Assembly (NCBI RefSeq): GCF_030068615.1
Contig: NZ_JASJOC010000002.1
Coordinates: 543,764 to 607,763 of the forward strand
From: Halostagnicola sp. A-GB9-2
GTDB taxonomy: Archaea; Halobacteriota; Halobacteria; Halobacteriales; Natrialbaceae
Length of the DNA stretch: 64,000 nucleotides
Reading direction: 5' to 3'
Part shown: positions 1 to 8,708 of the stretch, in pieces
Layout: each line of letters opens with the position of its first letter
Position numbering within the stretch: position 1 is the first letter of the stretch
Made by a program: the position numbers and the translations under genes
Notes under the pieces: generated by a model
What the model was told of the DNA's origin: nothing
What the model saw: the letters and a program-made list of their open reading frames with translations, nothing else
The model's database searches: none

Positions 1-23
1 TGGGCATACCGCCCTGTCGATAC

Positions 24-827
24 TCAGGCCGCTCGCTCGAGCGTCTCTTCGTTCGCTTCGATCAACTGGATCAGGACCGAGGCGAACAGCGATTCGACGC
101 TCCAGATCGCGGTTTCACTGCCGTCGTCGTCGACGACGCTAAGGAGAATACTGTTGTCGTCGACGACCGCGATTCGACCGGAGCGTTCGTCCTCCGCTCG
201 CGGCTCCGATGGCTCGTAGACGCGAACGTTCTCGCGGGCCTCGAGCCGGTCACGAACAGGTTCCGAACTGCTGAACGCGGTTACCGATACGCCGCCGGTC
301 GCACGCTCTTCGAGGACCTGTTCGATCGACGAATCGAGCAGGCTCGGGAGGCGAGCGGCGAAGACGATTCGCTCCTCGGCGTTCGCCAGCAGATCGGCGA
401 CCCGATCGTTGATCCGGCGGCTTCCCCGAACGGTCCAGATCTCCTCGGTGGTTTCCTCCGCGGGGGTATCTTCCTGCACCCGTTCGACGTACTCGAGCGC
501 GCGCTCTTGTTCGTTTTCGAACCGTTCGCGAAGCGTCTCTCGAGCTTCTTCGACGCTGACCGGCCGATACCGAATCGGACTTGCGTGATGGACCTCGAGA
601 AGTCCCCGTTGCTCGAGGTTTTCTGCGACGCTGTATACCTGCGATCGGGGAACGTCGGTAATCTCGGCGATGTCCCGGGCCGTTCCCGAGCCGAGGCGGT
701 GGAGTGCGATGAAGACCTTGGCCTCGTAACCGGTGAGTCCGAGGCGTTCGAACGCGTCGACGGCGGCTCCCTGGTCGTTGGAACCGGTCTCATCACCGCC
801 GCGCGCTTCGTCGCTTCCGGTCGTCAT
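24..827 (-). CDS. TrmB-family transcriptional regulator
   Basis: 267 residues. An N-terminal winged helix (about residues 25-95, with GLTGYEAKVFIAL and VPRSQVYSVAENLEQRGLL) matches the TrmB/sugar-specific regulator family; the C-terminal half (about 125-260) looks like the TrmB effector or PLD-like domain. Its ATG overlaps the stop of the RND exporter gene by four bases (ATGA at 824-827), so the two are very likely co-transcribed and translationally coupled. It probably controls the exporter or responds to its substrate; the ligand cannot be told from sequence. No cysteine cluster or other sensor motif is visible. Confidence 0.88.
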   Translation of the reverse strand: MTTGSDEARGGDETGSNDQGAAVDAFERLGLTGYEAKVFIALHRLGSGTARDIAEITDVPRSQVYSVAENLEQRGLLEVHHASPIRYRPVSVEEARETLRERFENEQERALEYVERVQEDTPAEETTEEIWTVRGSRRINDRVADLLANAEERIVFAARLPSLLDSSIEQVLEERATGGVSVTAFSSSEPVRDRLEARENVRVYEPSEPRAEDERSGRIAVVDDNSILLSVVDDDGSETAIWSVESLFASVLIQLIEANEETLERAA

Positions 828-3800
828 TCGTTCTTACCCCCGCCGATATTCGCGTCCGACTCCTCGGACTCGACCCGGCCCCCGTCGCTCGCGGCCGGGG
901 TCGACGTCGGACTCCGAGAGGGATCGAAGGAGACGTCCGGGCCGAAATACCGCGTCCAGAGCACGAGCAAGGTGGGCAAGACGACGACGCTCGCGAGGAA
1001 CGCGTACGTGATCGTCAGTGCGGTGATGATGCCGAACTGTCTGAGCACGGGCAGGATGGCGAACGCCAGCGTTCCGAAGCCACCGACCGTCGTCGCCGCG
1101 CTGCCAAGCAGTGCGCCGCCGGTTCCGGTCACGGTCGTTCGCATCGCGTGCCAGACGTTCCCCTGGCGCTCGAGCTCGAGCGTGTACCGCGCGCTGATGT
1201 GGATGCTGTAGGCGACGCCGAGCCCGATCGTCAGGCTCGTGATCATTCCGGTCAGGACGTTAAAGGGCATCCCGATGAGGTACATCGTTCCGAGGATCCA
1301 GCTCACGGCGAACGCCACCGGCAGGAGCGTCACCGCACCGAGGGTCGCGCTGTTACCCGTGAGCCGGTAGGCCGCCGAGAGGAAGACGAAGACGGAGACG
1401 AGCGTGATCATCAGACTCTGCAGGACGGTATCCAGGAGGTCCTGCTCGACGACGTAGTTGACGACAGGGTCGCCGGTCGCGATGGCGCTCCAGCGCTCGT
1501 CCGGATCGGTGACGAACTGATCGCCGCCCCCGCCGCTATCGCCGATCCCTGCCGCGATCTCGCGCATCTCATCGGTCGTATCCTCGAAAGCGGCGTCGCC
1601 GTCGGTGGCCACGACGAGCCGGATCGACTCGTACTCACCGTCGGCGTTGCGATGGATGACTTCGTTCGCCGCGTCTTCGTCCACCTCGAACAGCTCGTCG
1701 TACAGCGCGGAGACGTTCTCGTCGGGAACGTCGTCACCCGTCGTATCCGCCGCGGTGAACGACTCATTGAACGACTCGTTCTGGGCGGCGACGTCTTCCA
1801 TCACCGAAAGCGGGCTCTGAACGTCGGCCTCGCCGTTGGGAAGCGTGTACGCGACGTCGCTCTCCGAAGCGTCCTCTTCGGCCGCGTGGATACGCTCTAG
1901 CGTCTCGTCGTGGGCGACATCACCCTGGGTTAGTATCTGTGCCTGAGAATCCTCCCGCTGGAAGTTCTCGTTGACGTACTCGAGGTCGTCGGTCGCCTGA
2001 TACTCGCCGGGGCTCATCGGCCCGGGCAGGTTCTCCGTCCACCCCGGCGGACTCTCGGCGAGGAAGTCCTCCTCGTCGAAACTCGTGTCGACCTGACTCG
2101 CGCCGTAGACGCCGCCCGCGGTGAGCAACAGGACCGCCACGAGGAGGATTACCGGCGCTTTTCTGGCCGCGGTCGAACCGACCGTGAGAACGTCGCTGAA
2201 CCGGCCCTCACCCGTCCCGAACGCTCGTTTCCGGCGATCGTAGCCGCGGGACTCGAGGAACGTGTCGATCTCGATTTTCGCCGCCGGAACGAGGCCGCCG
2301 AAGACGATCAACGCGGCGACGATACCGACCGAACTCACGATGCCGAACTCCTGGATAGGACCGATCGGACTCACGAGATTCGCGAGGAAACCGATCGCGG
2401 TCGTCGCGGTGACCCAGACGAGCGCGACGCCGACGCCCGCGAGGGCGATGGTCATCGAGCCCCGAACCGTGTCCGTGACGCCGTCGGCCTCCCCTTGCTC
2501 ATCCGGGGTGCGTTGCACCCCGCGTTGCTCTCGATGGCGCATAAAGACGTGAATCGCGTAGTCAATAGAGAGCCCGATGAGCAAGACGGGGACGGCGACG
2601 AACATCTGATTGAACGAAATCCCAACCCAGCCCATGAAACCGAACGTCCAGACCAGGACGGCTCCGATTCCCGCGACGCCGAGGACGATGTCGATCGGAT
2701 CTCGGTAGGCGACCAGCAGGGCACCGACGACGAACAACAGTGCGAGCGGTCCGACGATCGCCAGACTGTCCTCCATCGAGCCGTCGATCTCGTCGGTGAG
2801 AATGCCGCCGCCGAAGACGATGTACTCGCCGGCCATTTCGTCGTCGTACTCGCCCGCGAGTTCCCGAATGTCGAGTTGGCTGTCGACGATTTCGTCGTCG
2901 ACAGCACCCATCTCCGCGTCGACGCCACCGTCGGCCGACTGCGTGATCGACGTCATCCGAGCGTCGGCGTCCGTCGAGCCCGGCTCGTAGGACGACGCCA
3001 TGAGTCCGAGTGCGTCGTTGTTGCCTTCGTCGTCGTCGAGCGTCTGTTCGACGATATCCTCGAATGCCTCGTCGTCGAGCTCCTCGAGCGCCTCGATCTG
3101 TTCGTCGAGCGACGGCTGGTCGTCTTCTTCGCCGCCTTCACCACCCGCTTCGAGCTCCTCCTGGTCTTCCTCGAGCTGTTCGGAGTCCTCCTCGAGTTGG
3201 GCGTACTCGTCTTCGAGAACCCCCATCGTCGCGGCGGTGTAGACGCCCTCCATCTGCTCCGTGGCTTCCTCGTAGGCGTCCTGCTCCGTGGCTTCCTCGC
3301 CGTACTCGGCCTCGAGCTGTACGAGCTGTGCCTCGATATCTCGAGCGTCGTCAGCCGCCTGTTCGAACTGGGTGGTCTGTTCGTCGTCGAGACCAACTGT
3401 GGCCTCCTCTATCGCCTCGTCGAAATCACTCTCCAGTGTTTCGGCCTGTTGTTCGTACTCGGGATCATCCGGGTCGGTCGTCGCGTTCAGCTCCTCGTAG
3501 TCCCGCTGGGTATCTCGCACGTCGTCGATCCCTTGCTCGAGTTGCTCGCTCGTCGCGTCAAGTTCTGCGCTTCGGTTCTCGATCTCCTCGCCCCGCTCCT
3601 CGAGTTCGGTGACCTGTTGGTTGGTGATCGCGGCGAACGCGACCATGTTTTCGACGCCGAATATCGGATCGTCCTCGACGAGGGTCTCGTTGATCGACTC
3701 GTTCTCCTGGAGCTGTTCCTGGAACTCGAGCGATTCGATCAGCGACTCCTGCGTGAGGACGCTCTCGCCGGCCTGATCGCCGTCGTGCTCGTTTGTATAG

Positions 3801-4027
3801 ATTAGCTGGAGACTCGTCGTGTTCTCGGACTCCTCAACGGTGAAGTTGTCATCGATGTACTCCTGGGCCTGTCCTTCGGGCGAGTCGCTCTCGAACTGGT
3901 CGAGCGAGGAATCGTCGTCGACCATCGTCGCTCCCGCGCCCACGAGCGCGGTCAAGAGCAAGAGGACGACGAGGACGATTTTGGTGTGCGTCGTTACGAT
4001 ATCGGCGAGACGTTCGGGAACGCTCAT
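824..4027 (-). CDS. RND/MMPL superfamily exporter with long coiled-coil loop
   Basis: 1067 residues, the usual size for an archaeal RND permease. One membrane helix lies near residues 17-37, followed by a large extracytoplasmic loop, a block of about five helices (about 420-600), a helix after the central cytoplasmic linker, a second loop and a final five-helix block near the C-terminus. The two halves share the pattern of an internal duplication (GLSIDYAIHVFMRHR in the first half, GLGVAYSIHISARY in the second). The first loop carries an unusually long, very acidic heptad-like segment (about 130-335, rich in Glu, Gln and Leu). A GGAGGT Shine-Dalgarno at 4036-4041 sits 8 bases before the ATG, so this transcript has a leader. 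The substrate (lipid, drug or pigment) is unknown. It is followed directly by a TrmB-type regulator. Confidence 0.9.
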   Translation of the reverse strand: MSVPERLADIVTTHTKIVLVVLLLLTALVGAGATMVDDDSSLDQFESDSPEGQAQEYIDDNFTVEESENTTSLQLIYTNEHDGDQAGESVLTQESLIESLEFQEQLQENESINETLVEDDPIFGVENMVAFAAITNQQVTELEERGEEIENRSAELDATSEQLEQGIDDVRDTQRDYEELNATTDPDDPEYEQQAETLESDFDEAIEEATVGLDDEQTTQFEQAADDARDIEAQLVQLEAEYGEEATEQDAYEEATEQMEGVYTAATMGVLEDEYAQLEEDSEQLEEDQEELEAGGEGGEEDDQPSLDEQIEALEELDDEAFEDIVEQTLDDDEGNNDALGLMASSYEPGSTDADARMTSITQSADGGVDAEMGAVDDEIVDSQLDIRELAGEYDDEMAGEYIVFGGGILTDEIDGSMEDSLAIVGPLALLFVVGALLVAYRDPIDIVLGVAGIGAVLVWTFGFMGWVGISFNQMFVAVPVLLIGLSIDYAIHVFMRHREQRGVQRTPDEQGEADGVTDTVRGSMTIALAGVGVALVWVTATTAIGFLANLVSPIGPIQEFGIVSSVGIVAALIVFGGLVPAAKIEIDTFLESRGYDRRKRAFGTGEGRFSDVLTVGSTAARKAPVILLVAVLLLTAGGVYGASQVDTSFDEEDFLAESPPGWTENLPGPMSPGEYQATDDLEYVNENFQREDSQAQILTQGDVAHDETLERIHAAEEDASESDVAYTLPNGEADVQSPLSVMEDVAAQNESFNESFTAADTTGDDVPDENVSALYDELFEVDEDAANEVIHRNADGEYESIRLVVATDGDAAFEDTTDEMREIAAGIGDSGGGGDQFVTDPDERWSAIATGDPVVNYVVEQDLLDTVLQSLMITLVSVFVFLSAAYRLTGNSATLGAVTLLPVAFAVSWILGTMYLIGMPFNVLTGMITSLTIGLGVAYSIHISARYTLELERQGNVWHAMRTTVTGTGGALLGSAATTVGGFGTLAFAILPVLRQFGIITALTITYAFLASVVVLPTLLVLWTRYFGPDVSFDPSRSPTSTPAASDGGRVESEESDANIGGGKNE

Positions 4028-4035
4028 CGAGACGG

Positions 4036-4041
4036 ACCTCC
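4036..4041 (-). promoter_or_regulatory. Strong ribosome binding site of the RND exporter gene
   Basis: Read on the minus strand this is GGAGGT, 8 bases upstream of the ATG at 4027. It fixes the start and contrasts with the many apparently leaderless genes of the window. Confidence 0.7.
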
Positions 4042-4323
4042 GGAGACGGGTGGGAAATCGGCGGAAACCATTCTGTTGTTACGATCCTACAAAACGCTCG
4101 CTCAAGTACTTATTGGGAATCTAACACTATTGTGAAAGTCACAACTGTTGATAATTCGGGAGAAAGCGCGCCAACAGTAGCGCATACAGCAATCACAATT
4201 ATATTTGGAGAAACCATCACCAAAATATGACATACCAATCGATCGAGTCAACGTGCCGTTCGGGTTCGAAACTGCGTCTTCAGGTGAGGCCATTCGTCAG
4301 GAATAGCGCTCGCGCTGGGTAAC

Positions 4324-4331
4324 AAAAATAT
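4324..4331 (+). promoter_or_regulatory. TATA-like element of the VOC gene
   Basis: AAAAATAT centred about 27 bases upstream of the ATG at 4354, the spacing expected for a leaderless haloarchaeal transcript. Confidence 0.5.
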
Positions 4332-4353
4332 CGGCGGCGAACACAGTACGTCC

Positions 4354-4767
4354 ATGGGTCACGATCACGCAGATCCCGAGTACGCCGGACGACTCCATCA
4401 CGTCGAACTCTCCGCGTCGAATCTCGAGCGGGCGGTCGATTTCTGGGAGTGGTGGCTGGGCGAACTCGGTTACGAACCGAAAAGCGAGTGGGACGGAGGC
4501 CGTTCCTGGACCAATGGGTCGTTGTATATCGTCCTCGTGCAAGCCGAGGACACCGACCACCCGTTCGATCGCCGGGCTCCCGGGTTGGACCACCTCGCCT
4601 TTCACGCCCGTTCACGCCGACAGGTCGACGAGTTCACGGCGGGCGTTCGAAACCGGTCGGATGCAACCGTTCTCTTCGAAGATCAACACCCCTACGCCGG
4701 CGGCTACTACGCGCTCTACTGTGAGGGACCGGACGGGATGAAGATCGAACTCGTCGGGCCCGAGTGA
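4354..4767 (+). CDS. VOC (glyoxalase/bleomycin-resistance fold) protein
   Basis: 137 residues, the usual length of a single-chain protein with two VOC modules. LHHVELSASNLERAVDFWEWW at the N-terminus (His at about residue 16) and LDHLAFHA in the middle are the typical strand-helix signatures, and MKIELVGPE at the end carries the conserved Glu of the last strand. The potential metal ligands (two His, one Glu) are therefore present, so it may be a metal-dependent lyase, isomerase or dioxygenase, but nothing points to a substrate. The start is supported by a TATA-like element at leaderless distance. It is a single gene, divergent from the RND exporter. Confidence 0.85.
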   Translation: MGHDHADPEYAGRLHHVELSASNLERAVDFWEWWLGELGYEPKSEWDGGRSWTNGSLYIVLVQAEDTDHPFDRRAPGLDHLAFHARSRRQVDEFTAGVRNRSDATVLFEDQHPYAGGYYALYCEGPDGMKIELVGPE

Positions 4768-4850
4768 GTCCACCGAGTTCCGAAGGAGTTCCGACCGAAT
4801 GTGACAATCCCCAGATCTCGAGGATCCTCTCCGTCGAGGAGCCGCCAAAA

Positions 4851-5585
4851 TCACGTAATCGTGACCGTCTGAAGGTCCTTGGCGAATCGAACGTCGCCGT
4901 CGTACTCGGCCGAAATGGACTCGAGCATCTCCTCGTGACGACCCTCGGTGTGGGGATAGAGGTGGGTCAGATAGACGCGTCCGATATCCGAGCCGGCGAG
5001 TTCCGCGCCGAGTTTCTCGGGCGTCGGGTGGTTCGACACGTCGACGTCGTCGGGGAACGAACAGTCGTGGAGCAAAATGGCGCATTCCTCGGCGAAGTTC
5101 ACCAGTCCGGCGAAGGCCTCGCTGTCGCCGCTGAACGTGAACCGATCGTCGAATCGATAGGCGAGACAGGGCAGTGAATGTCGGGTTTCGTAAGCCGAAA
5201 CGTCGAACCCGGCAACGTCGAAATCGCCGGCGACGACCTCCCTGACCTGCAACTCGAGTTTGTCCTGCATGTACTCGTGAACCTCGAGAAGCCCGTCGAT
5301 CATCGCCTTCGTCCCCTGTGGACCGACGATCTCCAAGGTCTCCTCGCCCGCGAGCCAGCGGGCTTTCATTAGCGGGAGCAGATCGGCGACGTGGTCCAGG
5401 TGGTGGTGGGTGAGCAGGACGCTCGAGATTTCTTCGTAGCCGATCCCCGATTGTTGGAGCCGGTGGAGGACGCCCGATCCGCAGTCGATCAGGAGCGTGT
5501 GTTCGTCCTCCTGTACGACGATCCCCGTCTGGAATCGCTCGCCGGTAGGCATTGCACTTCCCGTCCCGAGAAAGGTCACTCGCAT
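4851..5585 (-). CDS. RNase Z-like MBL-fold metallohydrolase
   Basis: 244 residues from the chosen ATG at 5585 (MRVTFLGTGSAMP, the usual beginning of this family). The frame stays open for 34 more codons upstream, but that part has no family similarity. The HHHLDH metal-binding motif, LLHDCSF (third ligand region) and LTHLYPH (late His) are present. The family includes tRNase Z, arylsulfatases and cyclic-nucleotide phosphodiesterases. The fold is clear but I cannot assign it to tRNA 3' processing, because the exosite arm typical of RNase Z is not obvious. It stands alone, convergent with the VOC gene. Confidence 0.85.
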   Translation of the reverse strand: MRVTFLGTGSAMPTGERFQTGIVVQEDEHTLLIDCGSGVLHRLQQSGIGYEEISSVLLTHHHLDHVADLLPLMKARWLAGEETLEIVGPQGTKAMIDGLLEVHEYMQDKLELQVREVVAGDFDVAGFDVSAYETRHSLPCLAYRFDDRFTFSGDSEAFAGLVNFAEECAILLHDCSFPDDVDVSNHPTPEKLGAELAGSDIGRVYLTHLYPHTEGRHEEMLESISAEYDGDVRFAKDLQTVTIT

Positions 5586-5757
5586 GGTCGGCTCGACACC
5601 GCCCTGCCCGATAAACGTGGCTCTCTGCAACCCCGTGTGAGGCGGGCCGCTCGGTTCGTCCCGGTAAACGGTGATGGACTCGAGCAACGATGCCTCTCGA
5701 GTAGGATTACCTCTCCAGTAACAGGGGCCCTATTATCCCGCCAATTCGGCCGCTCGG

Positions 5758-5964
5758 TCAGTGCGTGTCGATGTGATGGACCGCTTCGGGAGACAGCAGG
5801 CGACCCGTCGGGAGCTTGACCCATCCGTTCGCGAGGATCCGGACACGGCCTTCGTGAAGAACTGTTTCGCCGTCGATATCGCCGTAGACGACGGCGTCCT
5901 CATATTCTTGCTCGAGAAACTCGGCGAGATCAAAGTCGACGGCAGACTCGGTTGAGAGGACCAT
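5758..5964 (-). CDS. Small conserved haloarchaeal protein
   Basis: 68 acidic residues, no membrane segment. It has the look of a compact beta-rich domain (VVYGDIDGETVLHEGRVRILANGW, then LLSPEAVHHIDTH). Codon use is that of a real haloarchaeal gene, with G or C in most third positions, and the ATG at 5964 is the natural start. I do not recognise a named family and give no function. It sits between the MBL hydrolase and the PUA-like protein, all on the same strand, but with gaps of over 100 bases, so an operon is not evident. Confidence 0.65.
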   Translation of the reverse strand: MVLSTESAVDFDLAEFLEQEYEDAVVYGDIDGETVLHEGRVRILANGWVKLPTGRLLSPEAVHHIDTH

Positions 5965-6080
5965 AAGATACCATCGAATTGAACGGTCAAAAATGTGACT
6001 GAGGCGGGTAGAACTTTGACCGAGAGTGGACTGAGACTTCGACCGGACTCCCGTTCGAGTTCCATTCCTCAGAGAGGCCC

Positions 6081-6707
6081 TTAGCGCGCGTCAGAGACGG
6101 ATCGCTGGCGACCCTTCGGCACGACCGACTGCAGTTCGCCGTGGACGTAGAGTCCGACACCGAGGGGCTCGAGCTTCCCTCCTTCGACGGCATCGCCGTC
6201 TCGCCCCGGTCGCCCCTCCGGCTCGACCCCGATCTCGTGGGCGGCGATCAGGTACCCCCAGTCGCCGTCCCACTCGAGTTCCTGATCCTGGCCGTCGGTG
6301 AACGCTCGAGCTTCCTCCCGAGAGAGTTCGATGACGCAGTCGGTCGCGTACGGACCGAACCGCTGGACCGCGTCGGTCGTCGGCTTCCAGTGTTCCTGAC
6401 GCGTTCGCAGACAGGTCATCCCGATCGCTTCGATCTCGATCGGCGAGGGAGCTTCGCCCGCGTAGACCCAGATCTTGCCCGCGCCCTTCTCCCAGAAAGT
6501 GTACTCGTCGAAGGTCTCCGGCGGAATCCCGAAGCGGTCGTGGAAGTACTCGATGACTTCCTCCCGACTCGCCCGCCCTTCGACCCGACGCTCGTCTGCG
6601 GTCGCCGGTAATCGATCAAATCGATAACCGACGTTCTCCTCGAGTTCGCCGCTCTCGGGCGTTTCGCTCGCACGCTCGTCGTCGCCCTCCGAACGCTCTC
6701 CAGCCAT
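6081..6707 (-). CDS. PUA-like protein coupled to RNA methyltransferase
   Basis: 208 residues from the ATG at 6707, which shares a base with the stop of the upstream RNA m5C methyltransferase gene (TGATG), a sign of coupled translation. The N-terminal 30 residues are a Glu/Ser-rich tail; the middle contains EVIEYFHDRFGIPPETF and TFWEKGAGKIWVYAGE; the C-terminus (LGVGLYVHGELQSVVPKG) looks like a PUA-type RNA-binding domain. In many Nop2/Sun-type methyltransferases such a domain is part of the same chain, so this may be the detached RNA-binding partner of the enzyme before it. The exact role is inferred from context. Confidence 0.75.
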   Translation of the reverse strand: MAGERSEGDDERASETPESGELEENVGYRFDRLPATADERRVEGRASREEVIEYFHDRFGIPPETFDEYTFWEKGAGKIWVYAGEAPSPIEIEAIGMTCLRTRQEHWKPTTDAVQRFGPYATDCVIELSREEARAFTDGQDQELEWDGDWGYLIAAHEIGVEPEGRPGRDGDAVEGGKLEPLGVGLYVHGELQSVVPKGRQRSVSDAR

Positions 6708-7615
6708 CACGCGGTCACCTCCAGTTTCGCGACGAAAAAGCCACCAGTATCGTTCTGGTGGGGGTAGATCCGCGCGGCATTCTCGAGTGACGAATCGAAC
6801 TCCTCGTCGTCCCAGCTCTCGAGGCCGGACGAGTGCTCGAGGGCGAGGTCGAAGTCGACGACTTCGCAAGATTCGGTCTCGAGGGCGTGCTGAACGACGG
6901 CCTCGTTCTCCTCGGGGGCGAACGTACACGTCGAGTAGACGACGGTGCCACCCTCTCGAGTCGTCTGGATCGCCCGTCGAAGGATCCCCTTCTGAATGCC
7001 CGCGACGGAGTGAAGGTGGTCCTCGGACCAGTCCTCGAGTGCGTCCGGGTTCTTTCGAATGGTTCCCTCGCACGAACACGGGGCGTCGACGAGCGCCCGA
7101 TCGAAGGAATCGAAGTCGAACGGCTTCATCGAAAAGTTTCTGGCGTCTTGATTAGTCACCGCCAGGCTCGTCGCGCCGAGTCGTTCCGCGTTGAATCGGA
7201 GCGCCGAGAGTCGTCCGAGATTGTTGTCGTTCGCGACGACCGTTCCTTGGTCGTCCATCAGCGCCGCGATCTGGGTCGTCTTCCCGCCCGGCGCGCCGCA
7301 GGCGTCCCAGACGCGCTCACCGGGTTGGGGGTCCAACACGCCCGCCGGCACCGCCGAGACTTCCTCCTGTCCGTAGGTGAACCCGTGAAACGACGTCCAC
7401 GTCGATCCCGGCGAATCGGTCTCGAGGGTCAATACGCGCGGGTTCCAGTCGGCCTGTTCGTACGCGACGCCCGTCTCCTCGAGCACCGCGATCGTTCGGT
7501 CGACCGACGCCTTGATTGTGTTCACACGGACGGCCGTCCCGAGCGGCCGCCGGCACGCCTCGAGAAACGCCTCGAAATCGTCGATAATCGGTCGATACCG
7601 CTCGAATGGCTCCAT
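6707..7615 (-). CDS. NOP2/Sun-type RNA cytosine-5 methyltransferase
   Basis: 302 residues from the ATG at 7615 (MEPFERYRP). It has a short N-terminal RNA-contacting segment (FEAFLEACRRPLGTAVRVNTIK), the SAM-binding motif I (VWDACGAPGGKTTQIAAL), motif IV with the general Cys (DAPCSCEGTIRKNP) and motif VI with the nucleophile Cys (YSTCTFAPEENE). Both catalytic cysteines are therefore present. It should methylate cytosine C5 in rRNA or tRNA with SAM. It lacks an internal C-terminal PUA domain; the next gene, overlapping at the stop codon, may provide it. Confidence 0.92.
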   Translation of the reverse strand: MEPFERYRPIIDDFEAFLEACRRPLGTAVRVNTIKASVDRTIAVLEETGVAYEQADWNPRVLTLETDSPGSTWTSFHGFTYGQEEVSAVPAGVLDPQPGERVWDACGAPGGKTTQIAALMDDQGTVVANDNNLGRLSALRFNAERLGATSLAVTNQDARNFSMKPFDFDSFDRALVDAPCSCEGTIRKNPDALEDWSEDHLHSVAGIQKGILRRAIQTTREGGTVVYSTCTFAPEENEAVVQHALETESCEVVDFDLALEHSSGLESWDDEEFDSSLENAARIYPHQNDTGGFFVAKLEVTA

Positions 7616-7716
7616 TGCACCCTCTTTCGTTCGCACCTCGTTTGTGGGTTTCGAACCGCCGGCGAGAGCCCGATTCGACCGCCATCCGATCCGTTCGGCG
7701 TCGATTTGCCTATTGA

Positions 7717-7722
7717 TTTATA
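7717..7722 (+). promoter_or_regulatory. TATA-like element of the PAC2 gene
   Basis: TTTATA centred about 27 bases before the ATG at 7747; supports that start and a leaderless mRNA. Confidence 0.55.
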
Positions 7723-7746
7723 GTGATCCCGCCGGTCTCAACACGT

Positions 7747-8487
7747 ATGTCACGTGTTCGCTTACAGGGGGCACAAGCCGACCTCGAAAACGCCACGCTC
7801 GTCGAGGGATTTCCCGGCATCGGGCTGGTTGGAAAGATCGCAACCGACCACCTCATCGAGGAACTGGACATGCGCTACTACGCCAGCGTTCACTGCGAAG
7901 GGTTGCCCCGGGTCGGCGTCTATCGCGAGGGCGACCGAACCGTTCAGCCGCCGGTTCGCCTCCACGTGAGCGAAGAACACAACGTGCTCGCACTGCAGAG
8001 CGACACGCCAATCAGCGCGAGCGCCGTCGACACCGTCGCCGACTGTGTCACGAGCTGGATCGTCGATCAGGATGCACGACCGATCTACCTGAGCGGCCGT
8101 CCCACGGAACGAGAGGGAACGCCGACGATCAGCGGTATCGGGACCGGAAACGCCGGGGACGAACTCGATGAAATCGGAATCGATCCCCCCTCGGAAAACG
8201 GGGTTGTCAGCGGTCCAACTGGTGCGCTGATCAATCGAGCGGCCCAACTGGACTACGACAGTCTCGGTCTGATCGTCGAATGCAATCCGAACTTTCCCGA
8301 CCCCGAAGCGGCCAGTGCCCTCCTCGAGAAGGCGATCGCCCCAATCGCGAATCTCTCGATCGACATCGAGGCGCTTCTCGAGCGAGACGAGGAGATCCGA
8401 GAACACCGCGAACAGTTCGCCCAGCGAATGCAAGAGATCGGGCAGGACGAAAGTACGCAGGCGAGGCCGCTTCGGATGTATCAGTAG
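7747..8487 (+). CDS. PAC2-family proteasome assembly chaperone-like protein
   Basis: 246 residues. The PAC2 hallmark LVEGFPGIGLVGKIATDHLIEEL lies near residues 18-40 (loop with Gly-rich turn), and GPTGALINRAAQ and NPNFPDPEAASALLE occur in the second half. Archaeal PAC2 proteins resemble eukaryotic proteasome assembly chaperones and form trimers; their job in haloarchaea is not firmly shown. The C-terminus (about 205-240) is a charged helical segment. The ATG at 7747 is preferred over an upstream alternative because of the TATA element at leaderless spacing. It is divergent from the RNA methyltransferase genes. Confidence 0.88.
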   Translation: MSRVRLQGAQADLENATLVEGFPGIGLVGKIATDHLIEELDMRYYASVHCEGLPRVGVYREGDRTVQPPVRLHVSEEHNVLALQSDTPISASAVDTVADCVTSWIVDQDARPIYLSGRPTEREGTPTISGIGTGNAGDELDEIGIDPPSENGVVSGPTGALINRAAQLDYDSLGLIVECNPNFPDPEAASALLEKAIAPIANLSIDIEALLERDEEIREHREQFAQRMQEIGQDESTQARPLRMYQ

Positions 8488-8708
8488 GTGCAGACCGGTA
8501 CGAACGTATCACTCTGGTCGGTATATCGTGGATGAAATATATTCGGGTTCAGAGTTGAACCGACTCGTTTCGGTCGGCGCTGCCATCCGGTTTTGACGGC
8601 GTTTCCGAAAAACTGACTTTCACACTGGCGTTCCGTTCCTGTCGGTTGTTTTGCGTCAGAAAGGTACCACGTGTTTTTTAGTGCAGGGTTCGTTCAGGAA
8701 GGATAGAG

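Larger units (their letters stand above)
4028..4353. other. Divergent intergenic region, AT-richer than surroundings
   Basis: This 326-base gap lies between the divergent RND exporter and VOC genes. It holds the exporter leader, then a clearly AT-richer stretch (about 4090-4240). A TATA-like AAAAATAT at 4324-4331 is about 27 bases before the VOC start. Short reading frames inside it have no haloarchaeal codon character, and no RNA gene or long repeat was seen. Confidence 0.5.

Noticed and set aside
2495..3805. A 436-codon frame antisense to the RND exporter coiled coil
   Set aside because: Leu/Val-rich product of reading the complement of Glu and Asp codons; the sense strand has clear family signatures.
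4102..4293. A 63-codon Cys-containing frame in the divergent region before the VOC gene
   Set aside because: The DNA is AT-rich promoter-like sequence without haloarchaeal codon bias; the Cys pattern does not match a zinc finger spacing convincingly.
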